NCBI RefSeq assembly: GCF_001598295.1
Contig: NZ_BCYR01000001.1
Coordinates: 62,001 to 126,000 of the forward strand
Length of the DNA: 64,000 nt
Source of the DNA: Klebsiella ornithinolytica NBRC 105727 = ATCC 31898
Lineage (GTDB): Bacteria; Pseudomonadota; Gammaproteobacteria; Enterobacterales; Enterobacteriaceae
Direction of reading: 5' to 3'
The position numbers were made by a program, and so were the translations under genes. Each line of letters starts with the position of its first letter. Positions within the stretch are counted from its first letter, which is position 1. Below the pieces are notes generated by a model. The model was not told where the DNA came from. It worked only from the letters and a program-made list of their open reading frames with translations, and searched no databases. This document shows, piece after piece, positions 44,842 to 53,407 of this stretch.

Positions 44842-46182
44842 ATGAGTGCGACGATGTCTAAAAACCCGATGATTCTGAATCTGTTCTTCTTCAATCCCCA
44901 GGGAGATTATCGCTTCTCCTGGCGCCACCCGCAGGCGCCGGGAAAAGAAATTTTTACCCTCAGTTATTATGCCGAACTGGCCAGGAAAGCCGAGGCGGCC
45001 ACGCTCGATGCTATTTTTATTGCCGATCATATCGCTATCTGGGATACGGTGCCCAGCGGTCTGACCCACTACGCCAACGCCCGGCTGGAACCCATTACCC
45101 TGCTCGCCGCGCTGGCGGCCGTCACCGAGCATATTGGCCTGATGGGGACGGCATCGACGTCGTATAACGAGCCCTACAACCTTGCACGCTACTTTGCCTC
45201 ACTCGATTTTCTGAGCAACGGCCGGGCAAGCTGGAATATCGTCACCTCGTGGCTGGAGGAAGAGGCGGCAAACTTCGGCCTCCGACAGCTGCCCCAACAC
45301 GGCAACCGCTATCAGCGCGCCGGTGAATTTATTGACGTAGTCACCCGGCTTTGGGACTCCTGGGAAGAGGATGCCGTCCTGTACGACAAGGCGAGCGGCC
45401 TGTTTGCCGACAAACAGAAAGTCCATCACCTCGACCATCACGGCGAATTCTTTAACGTTCGCGGACCGCTGAACGTGCCGCGTCCGCCGCAGGGCCATCC
45501 GCTGCTGGTACAGGCCGGATCGTCGGAGGCAGGGAAAGCGCTGGCGGCCACCTGGTCAGATATGCACTTCGTGTTTATTAAATCCATTGAAGAGGGGCTG
45601 CGCTATCGCCAGGAGATGAACCAGCGGCTGCTGGCGAACGGACGCGACCCGGCACACTTTAAAATCATCGCCGGCGTGCTGCCGGTGGTGGTGAACTCCA
45701 GTGATGAAAAAGAGCAGCGCCAGCAGCTAAACAACCGGTTGATGAGCGATCGGATGGCTATCGACCTGCTCTCTTCCTACCTGCGTATGGACCTCTCGAC
45801 CTGTGCTGTCGACCAGCCGCTGCCGCCGCTGCCGGATGAAGAGACGTTTGACGGCATTCGCACCGCGCTGCGGCTGATCCGCGACTACGACCCGGCGCTG
45901 ACCATACTGGAACTGGGCCGTTTACTGCTGCAAAGCTCCGATAGCTGGCTGCTGATTGGCAGCGCAGAAGAGGTCGCCAACGAGCTTACCGCGATCTGGC
46001 GCGCCGGCGCGGCCGATGGGTTTAACTTGATGTTCCCGCTCTTGCCGGGCGATTTCGATCGTTTTGTCGAGCAGGTGGTGCCGATCCTTCAACGCAGCGG
46101 CGCCATGAAAAAGCGCTATCTGCCGGGTACCCTGCGGGAAAAACTGGGCTTACCGCAGGTAGATAACCGCTTTACCCGATAG
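44842..46182 (+). CDS. FMNH2-dependent monooxygenase, NtaA/SnaA/DszA family
   Basis: 446-residue class C flavin monooxygenase (luciferase-like TIM barrel). LARYFASLDFLSNGRASWNIVTSW, RYQRAGEFIDVVTRLWDSW and HHGEFFNVRGPLNVPRPPQGHPLLVQAGSSEAG are hallmark segments of this group, which oxidises nitrilotriacetate, sulfones or other N/S compounds. It needs FMNH2 from a separate reductase, none of which is adjacent. It probably acts on the compound imported by the upstream transporter. Start at 44842 or Met-5 at 44854; an AGGGAG lies a little far upstream. Confidence 0.88.
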   Translation: MSATMSKNPMILNLFFFNPQGDYRFSWRHPQAPGKEIFTLSYYAELARKAEAATLDAIFIADHIAIWDTVPSGLTHYANARLEPITLLAALAAVTEHIGLMGTASTSYNEPYNLARYFASLDFLSNGRASWNIVTSWLEEEAANFGLRQLPQHGNRYQRAGEFIDVVTRLWDSWEEDAVLYDKASGLFADKQKVHHLDHHGEFFNVRGPLNVPRPPQGHPLLVQAGSSEAGKALAATWSDMHFVFIKSIEEGLRYRQEMNQRLLANGRDPAHFKIIAGVLPVVVNSSDEKEQRQQLNNRLMSDRMAIDLLSSYLRMDLSTCAVDQPLPPLPDEETFDGIRTALRLIRDYDPALTILELGRLLLQSSDSWLLIGSAEEVANELTAIWRAGAADGFNLMFPLLPGDFDRFVEQVVPILQRSGAMKKRYLPGTLREKLGLPQVDNRFTR

Positions 46183-46206
46183 CAGGCGGCAACGCACGCG
46201 ACGCCT
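46168..46206. repeat. REP-like GC-rich inverted element
   Basis: AGGCGGCAACGC and GACGCCTTACCCGG resemble the arms of enteric REP/BIME units, placed just after the monooxygenase stop and before the convergent gene. Only partial agreement with known REP consensus is visible. Confidence 0.3.
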
Positions 46207-46238
46207 TACCCGGAGGAGGTCAGCCCTTCTCCGGTCTT

Positions 46239-47033
46239 TCAGAGTTGCGTCACGCCCTGTTGTCGCGCCTCTTCGCGCCACGCCAGCAATCGGGAATAGG
46301 GTTCCCGGGTCAGCGGGCTGAAACCGCAGATAAACTGCGCCTCGCAGCGCTCCCGATATCGCGCATCGCTGACCAGCTGCCGCAGCGCCGATCGCAAACC
46401 GGCGAGGGTTTGCGCTGACGTTTGTGGCCCGGTAATCAGCGGTAGCCCTGGCGCCGACGGCGTTTGGCCGATAACGCACAAGCCCTCCAGTACGGCAGGC
46501 TCGTGACGCGCCAGCAGCGCCCAGCTAACGCAGTCGATGGCGGCCATATCGCCCGTCCCCTGCTGTAAGCCGAGAAGCGACTGCCGGTGGCTGCCGCTGA
46601 AATTAACCCCGGCAAAAAAACGCCCCTCGCGGGCGAGCGGAGCCACCATTTTCAGTAACACGTTGTAACCTGACTGCGAATCGGGCGAATTGCAGATAGC
46701 CCGCCGCCCACGGAAATCGGCGAGCGACCGCGCGTTATCCGCCGCACGGGCCACCAGCAGGCTGCGATAATCAATGCCTTCACAGCCGGGCGCCGAATAG
46801 TGAAAACAGCCCACCGTCTGAACCTCCGGCAACAGAGTCACCAGCGGGTAGCCGCAGGTCTGGCTCAGCAGCAGGTCCGGCTGACGCCAGTGCGAAAGTA
46901 GGTCCGCCGGCGGCGGCGTTGGCGAACTCACGGCAATGCCTCGGGCGAGCAGCAGTTCCCGCACCGCAGCTTCTAACGCCTGGTTCTCAGGCGGACGCAC
47001 CGCATACATCGGCAAATTCACGTTATGACTCAT
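46239..47033 (-). CDS. PhnD-like phosphate/phosphonate binding-domain protein without signal peptide
   Basis: 264 residues with the PhnD/SsuA-type binding fold: NLPMYAVRPPENQALEAAV, LSQTCGYPLVTLLPEVQTVG, SPDSQSGYNVLLKMVAP, GSHRQSLLGLQQGTGDMAAIDCVSWALL. The N terminus (MSHNVNLPMYAV) has no signal peptide, unlike transport proteins, and no ABC genes adjoin. It may act in the cytoplasm as a sensor or enzyme-like binder. It starts within the end of the desaturase gene (11-base overlap), so the two are coupled. Confidence 0.8.
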   Translation of the reverse strand: MSHNVNLPMYAVRPPENQALEAAVRELLLARGIAVSSPTPPPADLLSHWRQPDLLLSQTCGYPLVTLLPEVQTVGCFHYSAPGCEGIDYRSLLVARAADNARSLADFRGRRAICNSPDSQSGYNVLLKMVAPLAREGRFFAGVNFSGSHRQSLLGLQQGTGDMAAIDCVSWALLARHEPAVLEGLCVIGQTPSAPGLPLITGPQTSAQTLAGLRSALRQLVSDARYRERCEAQFICGFSPLTREPYSRLLAWREEARQQGVTQL

Positions 47034-48024
47034 CGCGCTCACCTGTCTGCTCTCCTGCCCGGGAGGCTTTTCCGATACCCGGATGGGCGTTAACCGCCAC
47101 CGCGCGGAAGAAAAAGGCGCGCAGCCACTCGCCATAGCCGCGCACCACGAACCCGTGGTTACGCTGCTGGTAGCGATCTCGCTCCAGCAGATAGATTTTT
47201 CTCAGCCCGTACCACGGTACGCCGGGCAGGTCATGATGCACGGAGTGGTAGTTCAGATTCAGAAACAGCACCCGCCACAACAGCCCGGCCTCATTGATGA
47301 CCGAGCGCGCCAGCGGATCGTCAGCGGCCCGATGTTCGAGGAAGGAGCGAATTTTGGTCAGCGCCAGCGCCGGATAGCTGATGACCACCACGAAATAGAG
47401 CGGTGAAAAATCACAGCGCGCCATCCACGTCAGGAGCGCGGCCAGCAATCCGCCGTGCACCAGCCACATTAGCATCGCTTTCCCCTGCCGATAGCGAAAG
47501 GCGTTCGCCGCGCTGACCAGCGTCTGCACAATATCCAGCAGCGGGGCCAGCAACAGTCGGCCGAAAAACGTATTGCGCAGATGTATCACTTTACGCTGCC
47601 AGGGCGAGAAACGGCGCCAGCTTTCGGCACTAAAATAGTAGGATTCGGGGTCATCCACCGGCAGCGTCAGCCGGTCGTTATTGTGGTGCGCCAGATGCGA
47701 GTCGCGATAAAGCCCGTAGGGATACCACACCGCCAGCGGTAGCGTACCCAGCAGCTGATTACACCACCGCCAGGGCGTCGGATGGCCGTGGATCAGCTCA
47801 TGCTGCAACGACATATACCAGGCGGTAAACCAGATGAGCAGCACGGTCGCCGGGAAAAGCCCCAGCGTCTGCCAGTAGGCGAGGGTCATAAACCAGCCGC
47901 TGTAGACCACAATAATTAATATCCAGGTGGGTAATTCACTGCGCCACAGCCAGCGGCGGGAAAGCTGGCGAATCAGATCGCGCTGCTGCTGATGCAGGTA
48001 CTTCGACGAGTGCTGTGTCATCAC
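47023..48024 (-). CDS. Membrane fatty acid desaturase-family protein
   Basis: 333-residue membrane diiron enzyme. Three His boxes, HELIH, HLAHH and HSVHH, fit the desaturase/hydroxylase superfamily, with hydrophobic segments near residues 33-75 and 190-225. Substrates in this group range from acyl lipids to alkanes and beta-carotene. It is the first gene of a two-gene unit with the PhnD-like protein. Start ATG at 48024 or 48021. Confidence 0.85.
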   Translation of the reverse strand: MMTQHSSKYLHQQQRDLIRQLSRRWLWRSELPTWILIIVVYSGWFMTLAYWQTLGLFPATVLLIWFTAWYMSLQHELIHGHPTPWRWCNQLLGTLPLAVWYPYGLYRDSHLAHHNNDRLTLPVDDPESYYFSAESWRRFSPWQRKVIHLRNTFFGRLLLAPLLDIVQTLVSAANAFRYRQGKAMLMWLVHGGLLAALLTWMARCDFSPLYFVVVISYPALALTKIRSFLEHRAADDPLARSVINEAGLLWRVLFLNLNYHSVHHDLPGVPWYGLRKIYLLERDRYQQRNHGFVVRGYGEWLRAFFFRAVAVNAHPGIGKASRAGEQTGERDES

Positions 48025-48470
48025 TACCGGTACTCTCTCCGCGTTACTTTTTGCCTCCAGAAGATGTGAGAAAATGCGGAAAATAACAAAGAATTTAAAT
48101 CACTTAGCTTTGCCAGAAAATGGTGATGCGCGCAATTTTCTGTCCGGCGGGACAGCCCGCCCTGCCCCCAGGCGACGGCCGCGCCGCCCGCCGACCCGGA
48201 ACCCGGTATTGCGCGGCGCGCGGCGGATAAAAACGGCTATCGTCTCTTGACATAACAGTATAATGTTAACGCCCGGATCACGTCCGAACCGCGGCTGAAT
48301 GCGCTAGCGCGTTGGGATAATGAGATCGGACCTGAGCTCCGTGTGAACGCGCGTGAACCGAGCAATTGACAGCATCGCCCGGTGGTCGCCTGAAACGGCT
48401 CGCGGAGTATAAGACCTGAAGATCAACATTCTTTGACTCGCCTGATGCGGTCATTTTACAGGAGTATGCC
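48025..48470. other. Long spacer and leader upstream of ribH
   Basis: About 445 bases between divergent genes. It includes TTGACA at 48247 and TATAAT at 48259, which are too close (6 bases) to form one promoter. There is a 10-bp palindrome GCGCTAGCGC (48301-48310) and a possible leader stem (CGAGC near 48359 with GCTCG near 48398). The leader does not match the FMN riboswitch. Confidence 0.5.
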
Positions 48471-48914
48471 ATGCCATCGTTAAACGTCGCCTTTATCAAA
48501 GCCAACTGGCACAGTGACATCGTCAGCCAGGCGCAGACCGGTTTTCAGCAGGAGCTGGAACGTCAGCAGGTTGATTATTCGCTCGACAGCTGGGATGTCC
48601 CTGGCGCATTTGAAATGCCGCTTCTGGCCCAGAAGCTGGCAAAAAGCGGACGCTATGATGCCATCGTGTGCGCCGCGCTGGTGGTCGATGGCGGTATCTA
48701 TCGCCATGACTTTGTCGCCCAGGCCGTGGTCAGCGGTCTGATGCAGGCCCAGCTGGCTACCGAAGTCCCGATGTTCTCGGTATCTCTGACGCCGCACAAC
48801 TTCCAGCCTGCCGACGAGTTCATCGATTTTTACAGTCAGCATTTCATCAAAAAAGGTCAGGAAGCCGCCAGAGCGGTACTGCAGATCCACAACTTGCCGC
48901 TGGCGAAAGCGTGA
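48471..48914 (+). CDS. Second lumazine synthase (RibH2-type)
   Basis: 147-residue 6,7-dimethyl-8-ribityllumazine synthase, penultimate enzyme of riboflavin synthesis. It has FIKANWHSDIV, the DVPGAFEMPL loop, VVDGGIYRHDFVA with the catalytic His, and the phosphate-binding LTPHNFQ. The YRHDFV and LTPHNF signatures fit the type II (RibH2) group known from Brucella and Mesorhizobium, rather than the enteric housekeeping RibH. CAGGAG precedes the ATG. It stands alone, with no other riboflavin genes near. Start and identity are secure; the second-copy role is inferred. Confidence 0.9.
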   Translation: MPSLNVAFIKANWHSDIVSQAQTGFQQELERQQVDYSLDSWDVPGAFEMPLLAQKLAKSGRYDAIVCAALVVDGGIYRHDFVAQAVVSGLMQAQLATEVPMFSVSLTPHNFQPADEFIDFYSQHFIKKGQEAARAVLQIHNLPLAKA

Positions 48915-49026
48915 ATCAACGCCTTTAACCGCGTGGTCCGCTCGCGATGAGTCCCCGCCGGCGGTCCTTTCGCGGGCTCATCCGCGACGCGCGGCCCGAC
49001 CGTTGCTGTACTGACCCGCGGCGGGC

Positions 49027-50199
49027 CTACTTCATCAAGGCCTGAAACTGCGGATTAAACTCATCGAAGATCGGCAGTGCGGCAGCGCCGAGGGCGGCGG
49101 TGTCGGTGCCCGTCATCCCCATTTTCACCCGCATGGCCGGGAGATAGCGCCCGCGCACCGACTGATACAGCGGCGGCAGACGGGCCAGCACTTTCTCCAG
49201 TAGCGGCGCGGGCATCATGCCGCCGACCACCACCGTTTCCGCATCGAAAACGCACTCCAGCAAATTAATGGCCTGGCGCAGCGAGGGTAACGCCGTCTCC
49301 ACCCACCGATCGAACAGCGACGCCTCCACCGCCAGCAGATCCTCGGGCAGCGCCCGGTAGGGGTCGAGGCCGCAAAACTCATAGGCCGCCTGCAGGGAAA
49401 CGTAGCGCTCAAGGCAACCCTGGTTGCCGCAGTAGCAGGCGCGTCCTCCCGGTTGCACCACGATATGCCCGACCTCTCCGGCGTTATGGGCGTGGCCGGT
49501 ATAAATATGACCGTCGGTGAAGATCCCGGCGCCAAGCCCGGTGCCGATATACAGATAAACAAACGAATTCAGCTGGCGCGCCACCCCGTGGAAGCGCTCG
49601 CCGATAGCCGCCACCGTCGCGTCATTTTCGAGGGTGACCGGCAGACCGCTTATCCGCCCCAGCTCCGACGCCACATCCACCCCTTCCCAGCCGTTGAGGG
49701 TGGTCGGCCCGGTCGATGAAATGCCCTCCACGCCAAACGGCCCCGGCATCACCACGCCAATGCCCAGCACCCGGCTCCAGTCGAGCCCGGGTAGCGCTTT
49801 GATCTCCTGCACCACCTCGGCAATGCGGGCAAAGGTGGCACCAGGTTGGGGCTTTTGCACCAGAATGAGCCGGCGGAAATGGATCTCGCCGGTGAGATCC
49901 ACCAGCACGATGATCAAGGTTTGATGGTCGAGATGGATCCCGATGGACCACGCGCTGGCGGGGTTGAGACTCACCGGCACCGCCGGCTGGCCACGCCCTG
50001 CGGCGCGGCGCGGTTCATGGCTGGTGAGCAGCGCCATCTGCTGTAGCTCGGCGACAATATTGGAGACCGTTTGCGGCGTCAGCGCGGTCATTCGCGCCAG
50101 CTCCGCCCGGGTCAGGGTACCGTGCAGACGCACGGCCTCAATCACCACCCGCCGGTTGTGTACTCGCGCATGTTCAAGGTTCGTTCCCGAGGTTTTCAT
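49027..50199 (-). CDS. ROK-family repressor (NagC/Mlc/XylR-like)
   Basis: 390 residues. An N-terminal winged HTH (TRAELARMTALTPQTVSNIVAELQQM) precedes a ROK sugar-kinase-like domain with GIGVVMPGPF, LYIGTGLGAGIF and the zinc site in GRACYCGNQGCLERY. It likely responds to the sugar imported by the divergent ABC transporter. The frame opens at 50223, but AGGAAGGGACGG supports the ATG at 50199. Two palindromes in the divergent spacer are operator candidates. Confidence 0.92.
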   Translation of the reverse strand: MKTSGTNLEHARVHNRRVVIEAVRLHGTLTRAELARMTALTPQTVSNIVAELQQMALLTSHEPRRAAGRGQPAVPVSLNPASAWSIGIHLDHQTLIIVLVDLTGEIHFRRLILVQKPQPGATFARIAEVVQEIKALPGLDWSRVLGIGVVMPGPFGVEGISSTGPTTLNGWEGVDVASELGRISGLPVTLENDATVAAIGERFHGVARQLNSFVYLYIGTGLGAGIFTDGHIYTGHAHNAGEVGHIVVQPGGRACYCGNQGCLERYVSLQAAYEFCGLDPYRALPEDLLAVEASLFDRWVETALPSLRQAINLLECVFDAETVVVGGMMPAPLLEKVLARLPPLYQSVRGRYLPAMRVKMGMTGTDTAALGAAALPIFDEFNPQFQALMK

Positions 50200-50284
50200 T
50201 CCGTCCCTTCCTGGTCGCATCATGCTGCAATTTTAGCCAGCGTCACAATTCGCGCAACGACATTCTCCGCCCGCCTTTCGGGTG

Positions 50285-50308
50285 GCATAAGCTTTGCTAC
50301 GCTTATGC
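50285..50308. promoter_or_regulatory. Inverted repeat operator candidate (ROK / sugar ABC spacer)
   Basis: GCATAAGC and GCTTATGC form perfect 8-bp arms around an 8-base spacer, midway between the repressor and the binding protein genes. Size and position fit a dimeric repressor site controlling both promoters. Confidence 0.55.
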
Positions 50309-50356
50309 TAAGGGCCACGAATGACGTTTGGGCCGTATTGTCGCCCCGATTAAGTC

Positions 50357-50369
50357 AATCAAATTGATT
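50357..50369. promoter_or_regulatory. 13-bp palindrome close to the sugar ABC operon start
   Basis: AATCAAATTGATT is a perfect 6+1+6 palindrome 41 bases upstream of the binding protein start, in an AT-rich stretch. It would overlap the promoter or early transcript and could block transcription when bound. Confidence 0.4.
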
Positions 50370-50410
50370 TAATAAATCATATCCCTCTTTTCAGTACCGC
50401 GGAGAGCAAC

Positions 50411-51658
50411 ATGAACGACTACAGTGCATTTCGGGTTAAAGCCGGTCTGCTGGCTATGCTGGTCATCAGCGGGAGTGCGGCGGCGGCAGCCACCCAGGTT
50501 AACGCCCTGTTTATGACCCAGGCGGCGTACAGCGAAAATGACATTCGTGCCATGACCGCCGACTTCGAAAAACAAAACCCGGATATCAAAATCAACCTTG
50601 AGTTCGTCCCCTACGAAGCGTTGCATGACAAAATCGTGGCCGCACGCGGGGCCGGCGGCAACGGCTACGACGTGGTGCTCTTCGATGCCATCTGGCCTGC
50701 CGAATTTAGCCACTTCGATCTCCTGCAGGATGTCTCGGCACGTATTCCCGCCGCCGAACGGGAGAAGGTCTTCCCCGGCGCCATGAATACCGTGGTTTAC
50801 AAAGGCAAAACGCTGGGCATGCCGTGGATCCTCGACACCAAGTATCTTTACTACAACAAAGCGATGCTGGACAAAGCCGGGATCAAGCAGCTGCCGACCA
50901 CCTGGCAACAGGTAATGGATGACGCCAAAATCATCAAGGATAAAGGTATCGTTAAATACCCGCTGGTGTGGAGCTGGTCGCAGGCAGAAGCGCTGGTGTG
51001 CGACTACACCACCCTCGTCTCCGGGTTTGGCGGGCAGTTTTATCAGAACGGTAAACTGGATTTCTCCACTCCGGCGTCGTTGAAAGCGGTCACGCTGATG
51101 AAGAAATCGCTGGATGACGGGTTGAGCAATCCGGCCTCCCGCGAATATCTCGAAGAGGATGTGCGCAAGGCCTTCTCCAACGGCGACGCGGCATTCGCCC
51201 TGAACTGGACCTATATGTACAACATGGCCAACGACCCGAAACAAAGTAAGGTCGCGGGCGATGTCGGCATTATGCCGGCGCCCGGTGATACGCCGGACAA
51301 ACCCGGCGCGGTGAACGGGTCAATGGGGCTGGGCATTGCCAAAGCCAGCCAGCATCCGGAACAGGCGTGGCAGTATATCCATTATCTGACCTCCCAACCG
51401 GTGCAGGATAAGTATGCGAAGCTGAGCCTGCCGGTATGGAAATCCTCCTACCAGGACCCGGCCGTGGCGAAAGGTCAGGAGAGCCTGATCGCCGCAGCGG
51501 ATAAATCGCTGAACGTGATGCTGTCGCGTCCGGAAACCGCGGACTACTCGCGCCTCTCCAACGCGTTACAGCAGCAGCTTCAGGCCGTCCTGCAGGACAA
51601 GGCCGCCCCGGATGCCGCGATGCAAGCCGTCGACAAAAGCGCGGCGCGCCTGCGTTAA
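50411..51658 (+). CDS. Sugar ABC transporter binding protein (family 1, CUT1)
   Basis: 415-residue extracellular solute-binding protein with a signal peptide ending near SAAAAATQV. DFEKQNPDIKINLEFVPYEALHDKIVAA, YDVVLFDAIWPAEF and GKTLGMPWILDTKYLYYNKAMLDKAG are hallmark segments of CUT1 sugar binders. It leads an operon of two permeases, a PfkB kinase and an ATPase, under likely ROK control. The sugar is unknown; no glycosidase is present, so a mono- or disaccharide or nucleoside-like sugar is possible. Confidence 0.93.
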   Translation: MNDYSAFRVKAGLLAMLVISGSAAAAATQVNALFMTQAAYSENDIRAMTADFEKQNPDIKINLEFVPYEALHDKIVAARGAGGNGYDVVLFDAIWPAEFSHFDLLQDVSARIPAAEREKVFPGAMNTVVYKGKTLGMPWILDTKYLYYNKAMLDKAGIKQLPTTWQQVMDDAKIIKDKGIVKYPLVWSWSQAEALVCDYTTLVSGFGGQFYQNGKLDFSTPASLKAVTLMKKSLDDGLSNPASREYLEEDVRKAFSNGDAAFALNWTYMYNMANDPKQSKVAGDVGIMPAPGDTPDKPGAVNGSMGLGIAKASQHPEQAWQYIHYLTSQPVQDKYAKLSLPVWKSSYQDPAVAKGQESLIAAADKSLNVMLSRPETADYSRLSNALQQQLQAVLQDKAAPDAAMQAVDKSAARLR

Positions 51659-51667
51659 GGACATTTG

Positions 51668-52576
51668 ATGCTGAGTTTGCAACAACGCGAGCGGCGTCAG
51701 GCATGGGTGCTTCTGGCACCCATGCTCATCGTGATGTTTCTGCTGACGGCCTGGCCGCTGGCGCGCACGCTATGGCTGAGCTTTACCGACACCGCGCTGG
51801 TGGGCAATGGCGATGCGACCAATTACCTCTGGCTGGATAACTATCTGTATGCGTTAACCGATCCGGATTTTCGCGCCGCCTTCGCCCGCACGCTCTATTT
51901 CACCGTGGTCTCCGTCGCTATTGAAGGGGTTATCGGCGTGCTGGTGGCGCTGTTGCTCAATCAGAAATTTGTCGGACGCAATATCCTGCGGGTGTTGGTC
52001 ATTTTGCCCTGGGCGCTGCCGACTATCGTTAACGCGATGATGTGGCGGCTCAACTTCAACCCGGACTACGGCAGTATTAACGCCTTGCTCAGTCAATGGG
52101 GCATTATCGACGGTTACCGCAGCTGGCTGGGGTCGCCGGACTCGGCGCTCAACGCGGTGATGCTGGCGGATATCTGGAAAAACTATCCGCTGGTCACCCT
52201 GCTGGTGCTGGCCGCGCTGCAATCCATTCCGGAGGATTTATACGAAGCAGCCCGCCTTGACGGCGCCTCGTCATGGCGGCGTTTTCGCGCCATTACTTTC
52301 CCGGCGATCGTCGCCCCGCTCGGCGTGGCCCTGGTCCTGCGCACCATCGACGCGTTTAAAGTCTTCGATATCATCTACGTGATGACCCGCGGCGGGCCGC
52401 TGGACAGTACCCGCACGCTGAGTTTCTTCGTCTACCAGGAGTCCTTTAGCTATCTGCGGGCGGGCAGCGGCGCGGCGTACGCCATCCTGATGACCCTGAT
52501 GTGCGCCCTGCTGATCGTCCTGTATCTGTTTATGCTGCTTCGTCAGCGTCGCCGGAGCACTGATTATGAAGCGTAA
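51668..52576 (+). CDS. Sugar ABC transporter permease 1 (MalF/UgpA type)
   Basis: 302-residue permease with six membrane segments and the coupling loop EAARLDGASSWRRFRAITFPAI. ATG at 51668 is preferred over the in-frame TTG at 51665. The next gene overlaps it by 11 bases. Confidence 0.93.
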   Translation: MLSLQQRERRQAWVLLAPMLIVMFLLTAWPLARTLWLSFTDTALVGNGDATNYLWLDNYLYALTDPDFRAAFARTLYFTVVSVAIEGVIGVLVALLLNQKFVGRNILRVLVILPWALPTIVNAMMWRLNFNPDYGSINALLSQWGIIDGYRSWLGSPDSALNAVMLADIWKNYPLVTLLVLAALQSIPEDLYEAARLDGASSWRRFRAITFPAIVAPLGVALVLRTIDAFKVFDIIYVMTRGGPLDSTRTLSFFVYQESFSYLRAGSGAAYAILMTLMCALLIVLYLFMLLRQRRRSTDYEA

Positions 52577-53405
52577 ACTGCGTATTCTGCTGCGCTACCT
52601 GGCGGCCCTGCTGGTCGCGCTGTCGATACTTGCCCCGATGACGTGGCTCTTTTTGATGAGCGTCAGCGCCACGGCCGATCTGACCCGGGTACCGCTGGAG
52701 TGGCTGCCGCGCCAGTGGGACTTCAGCCGCTACGCCCGTCTGCTGTCACTGCAGCCCGGCGAGCCCGGCGCGCTGTTTCTCCCCGCTCTGCGCAACAGCC
52801 TGCTGGTTGCCGCGGGGGCGACGCTGGTGTCGCTGCTGCTGGCGGTGCCCGCTGCCTTCAGCTTCTCGCGCTACCCCGGACGCGACGGCTGGCTGTACGC
52901 CGGACTCGGCATCTATATGGTGCCGCCGGTGGCCTTCGTGCTGCCGCTCTATTTTATTCTCGAACATTTCGGGCTGCTGAATACCCGCAGCGGGCTGGTG
53001 CTGGTCTACTGTTCGCTGATTATGCCGTTTCTCACCTGGATGGTGAAAAATCAGTTCGACGCGCTGCCGCAGGATATTGAGCAGGCCGCCAGACTCGACG
53101 GTCTGCGGGTCTGGCAGGTACTGCTGCGCATCACCCTTCCCCTGGCAAAACCGATGCTGGGGGCGTCGGCGCTGTTCGGCTGGCTGCTGGCCTGGGACGA
53201 GTTTTTCTATGCGCTGCTGTTTACCAGCAACATTACCGCCCAGACGCTGCCGGTCACCATTGCCGGATTCACCGCCGGGCGCGCCACCGACGATGGACTG
53301 GTGGCGGCGGTCGGTATCCTCGCCTCGGTCCCGCCGCTGTTTATCGCCATCTGGTTACAAAAAACGTTGGTCAGCGGTCTCACTCACGGTGGAAGTAAAG
53401 GATAA
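52566..53405 (+). CDS. Sugar ABC transporter permease 2 (MalG/UgpE type)
   Basis: 279-residue permease with the coupling loop EQAARLDGLRVWQVLLRITLPLAKP. It overlaps permease 1 by 11 bases and ends 2 bases before the kinase gene. With permease 1 it forms the heterodimeric CUT1 channel. Confidence 0.93.
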   Translation: MKRKLRILLRYLAALLVALSILAPMTWLFLMSVSATADLTRVPLEWLPRQWDFSRYARLLSLQPGEPGALFLPALRNSLLVAAGATLVSLLLAVPAAFSFSRYPGRDGWLYAGLGIYMVPPVAFVLPLYFILEHFGLLNTRSGLVLVYCSLIMPFLTWMVKNQFDALPQDIEQAARLDGLRVWQVLLRITLPLAKPMLGASALFGWLLAWDEFFYALLFTSNITAQTLPVTIAGFTAGRATDDGLVAAVGILASVPPLFIAIWLQKTLVSGLTHGGSKG

Positions 53406-53407
53406 CT

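Noticed and set aside
48247-48264. TTGACA plus TATAAT as a promoter for ribH
   Set aside because: The hexamers are only 6 bases apart, far from the required 16-18.
48265-48470. FMN riboswitch upstream of the lumazine synthase gene
   Set aside because: None of the conserved FMN element blocks can be found in the leader.
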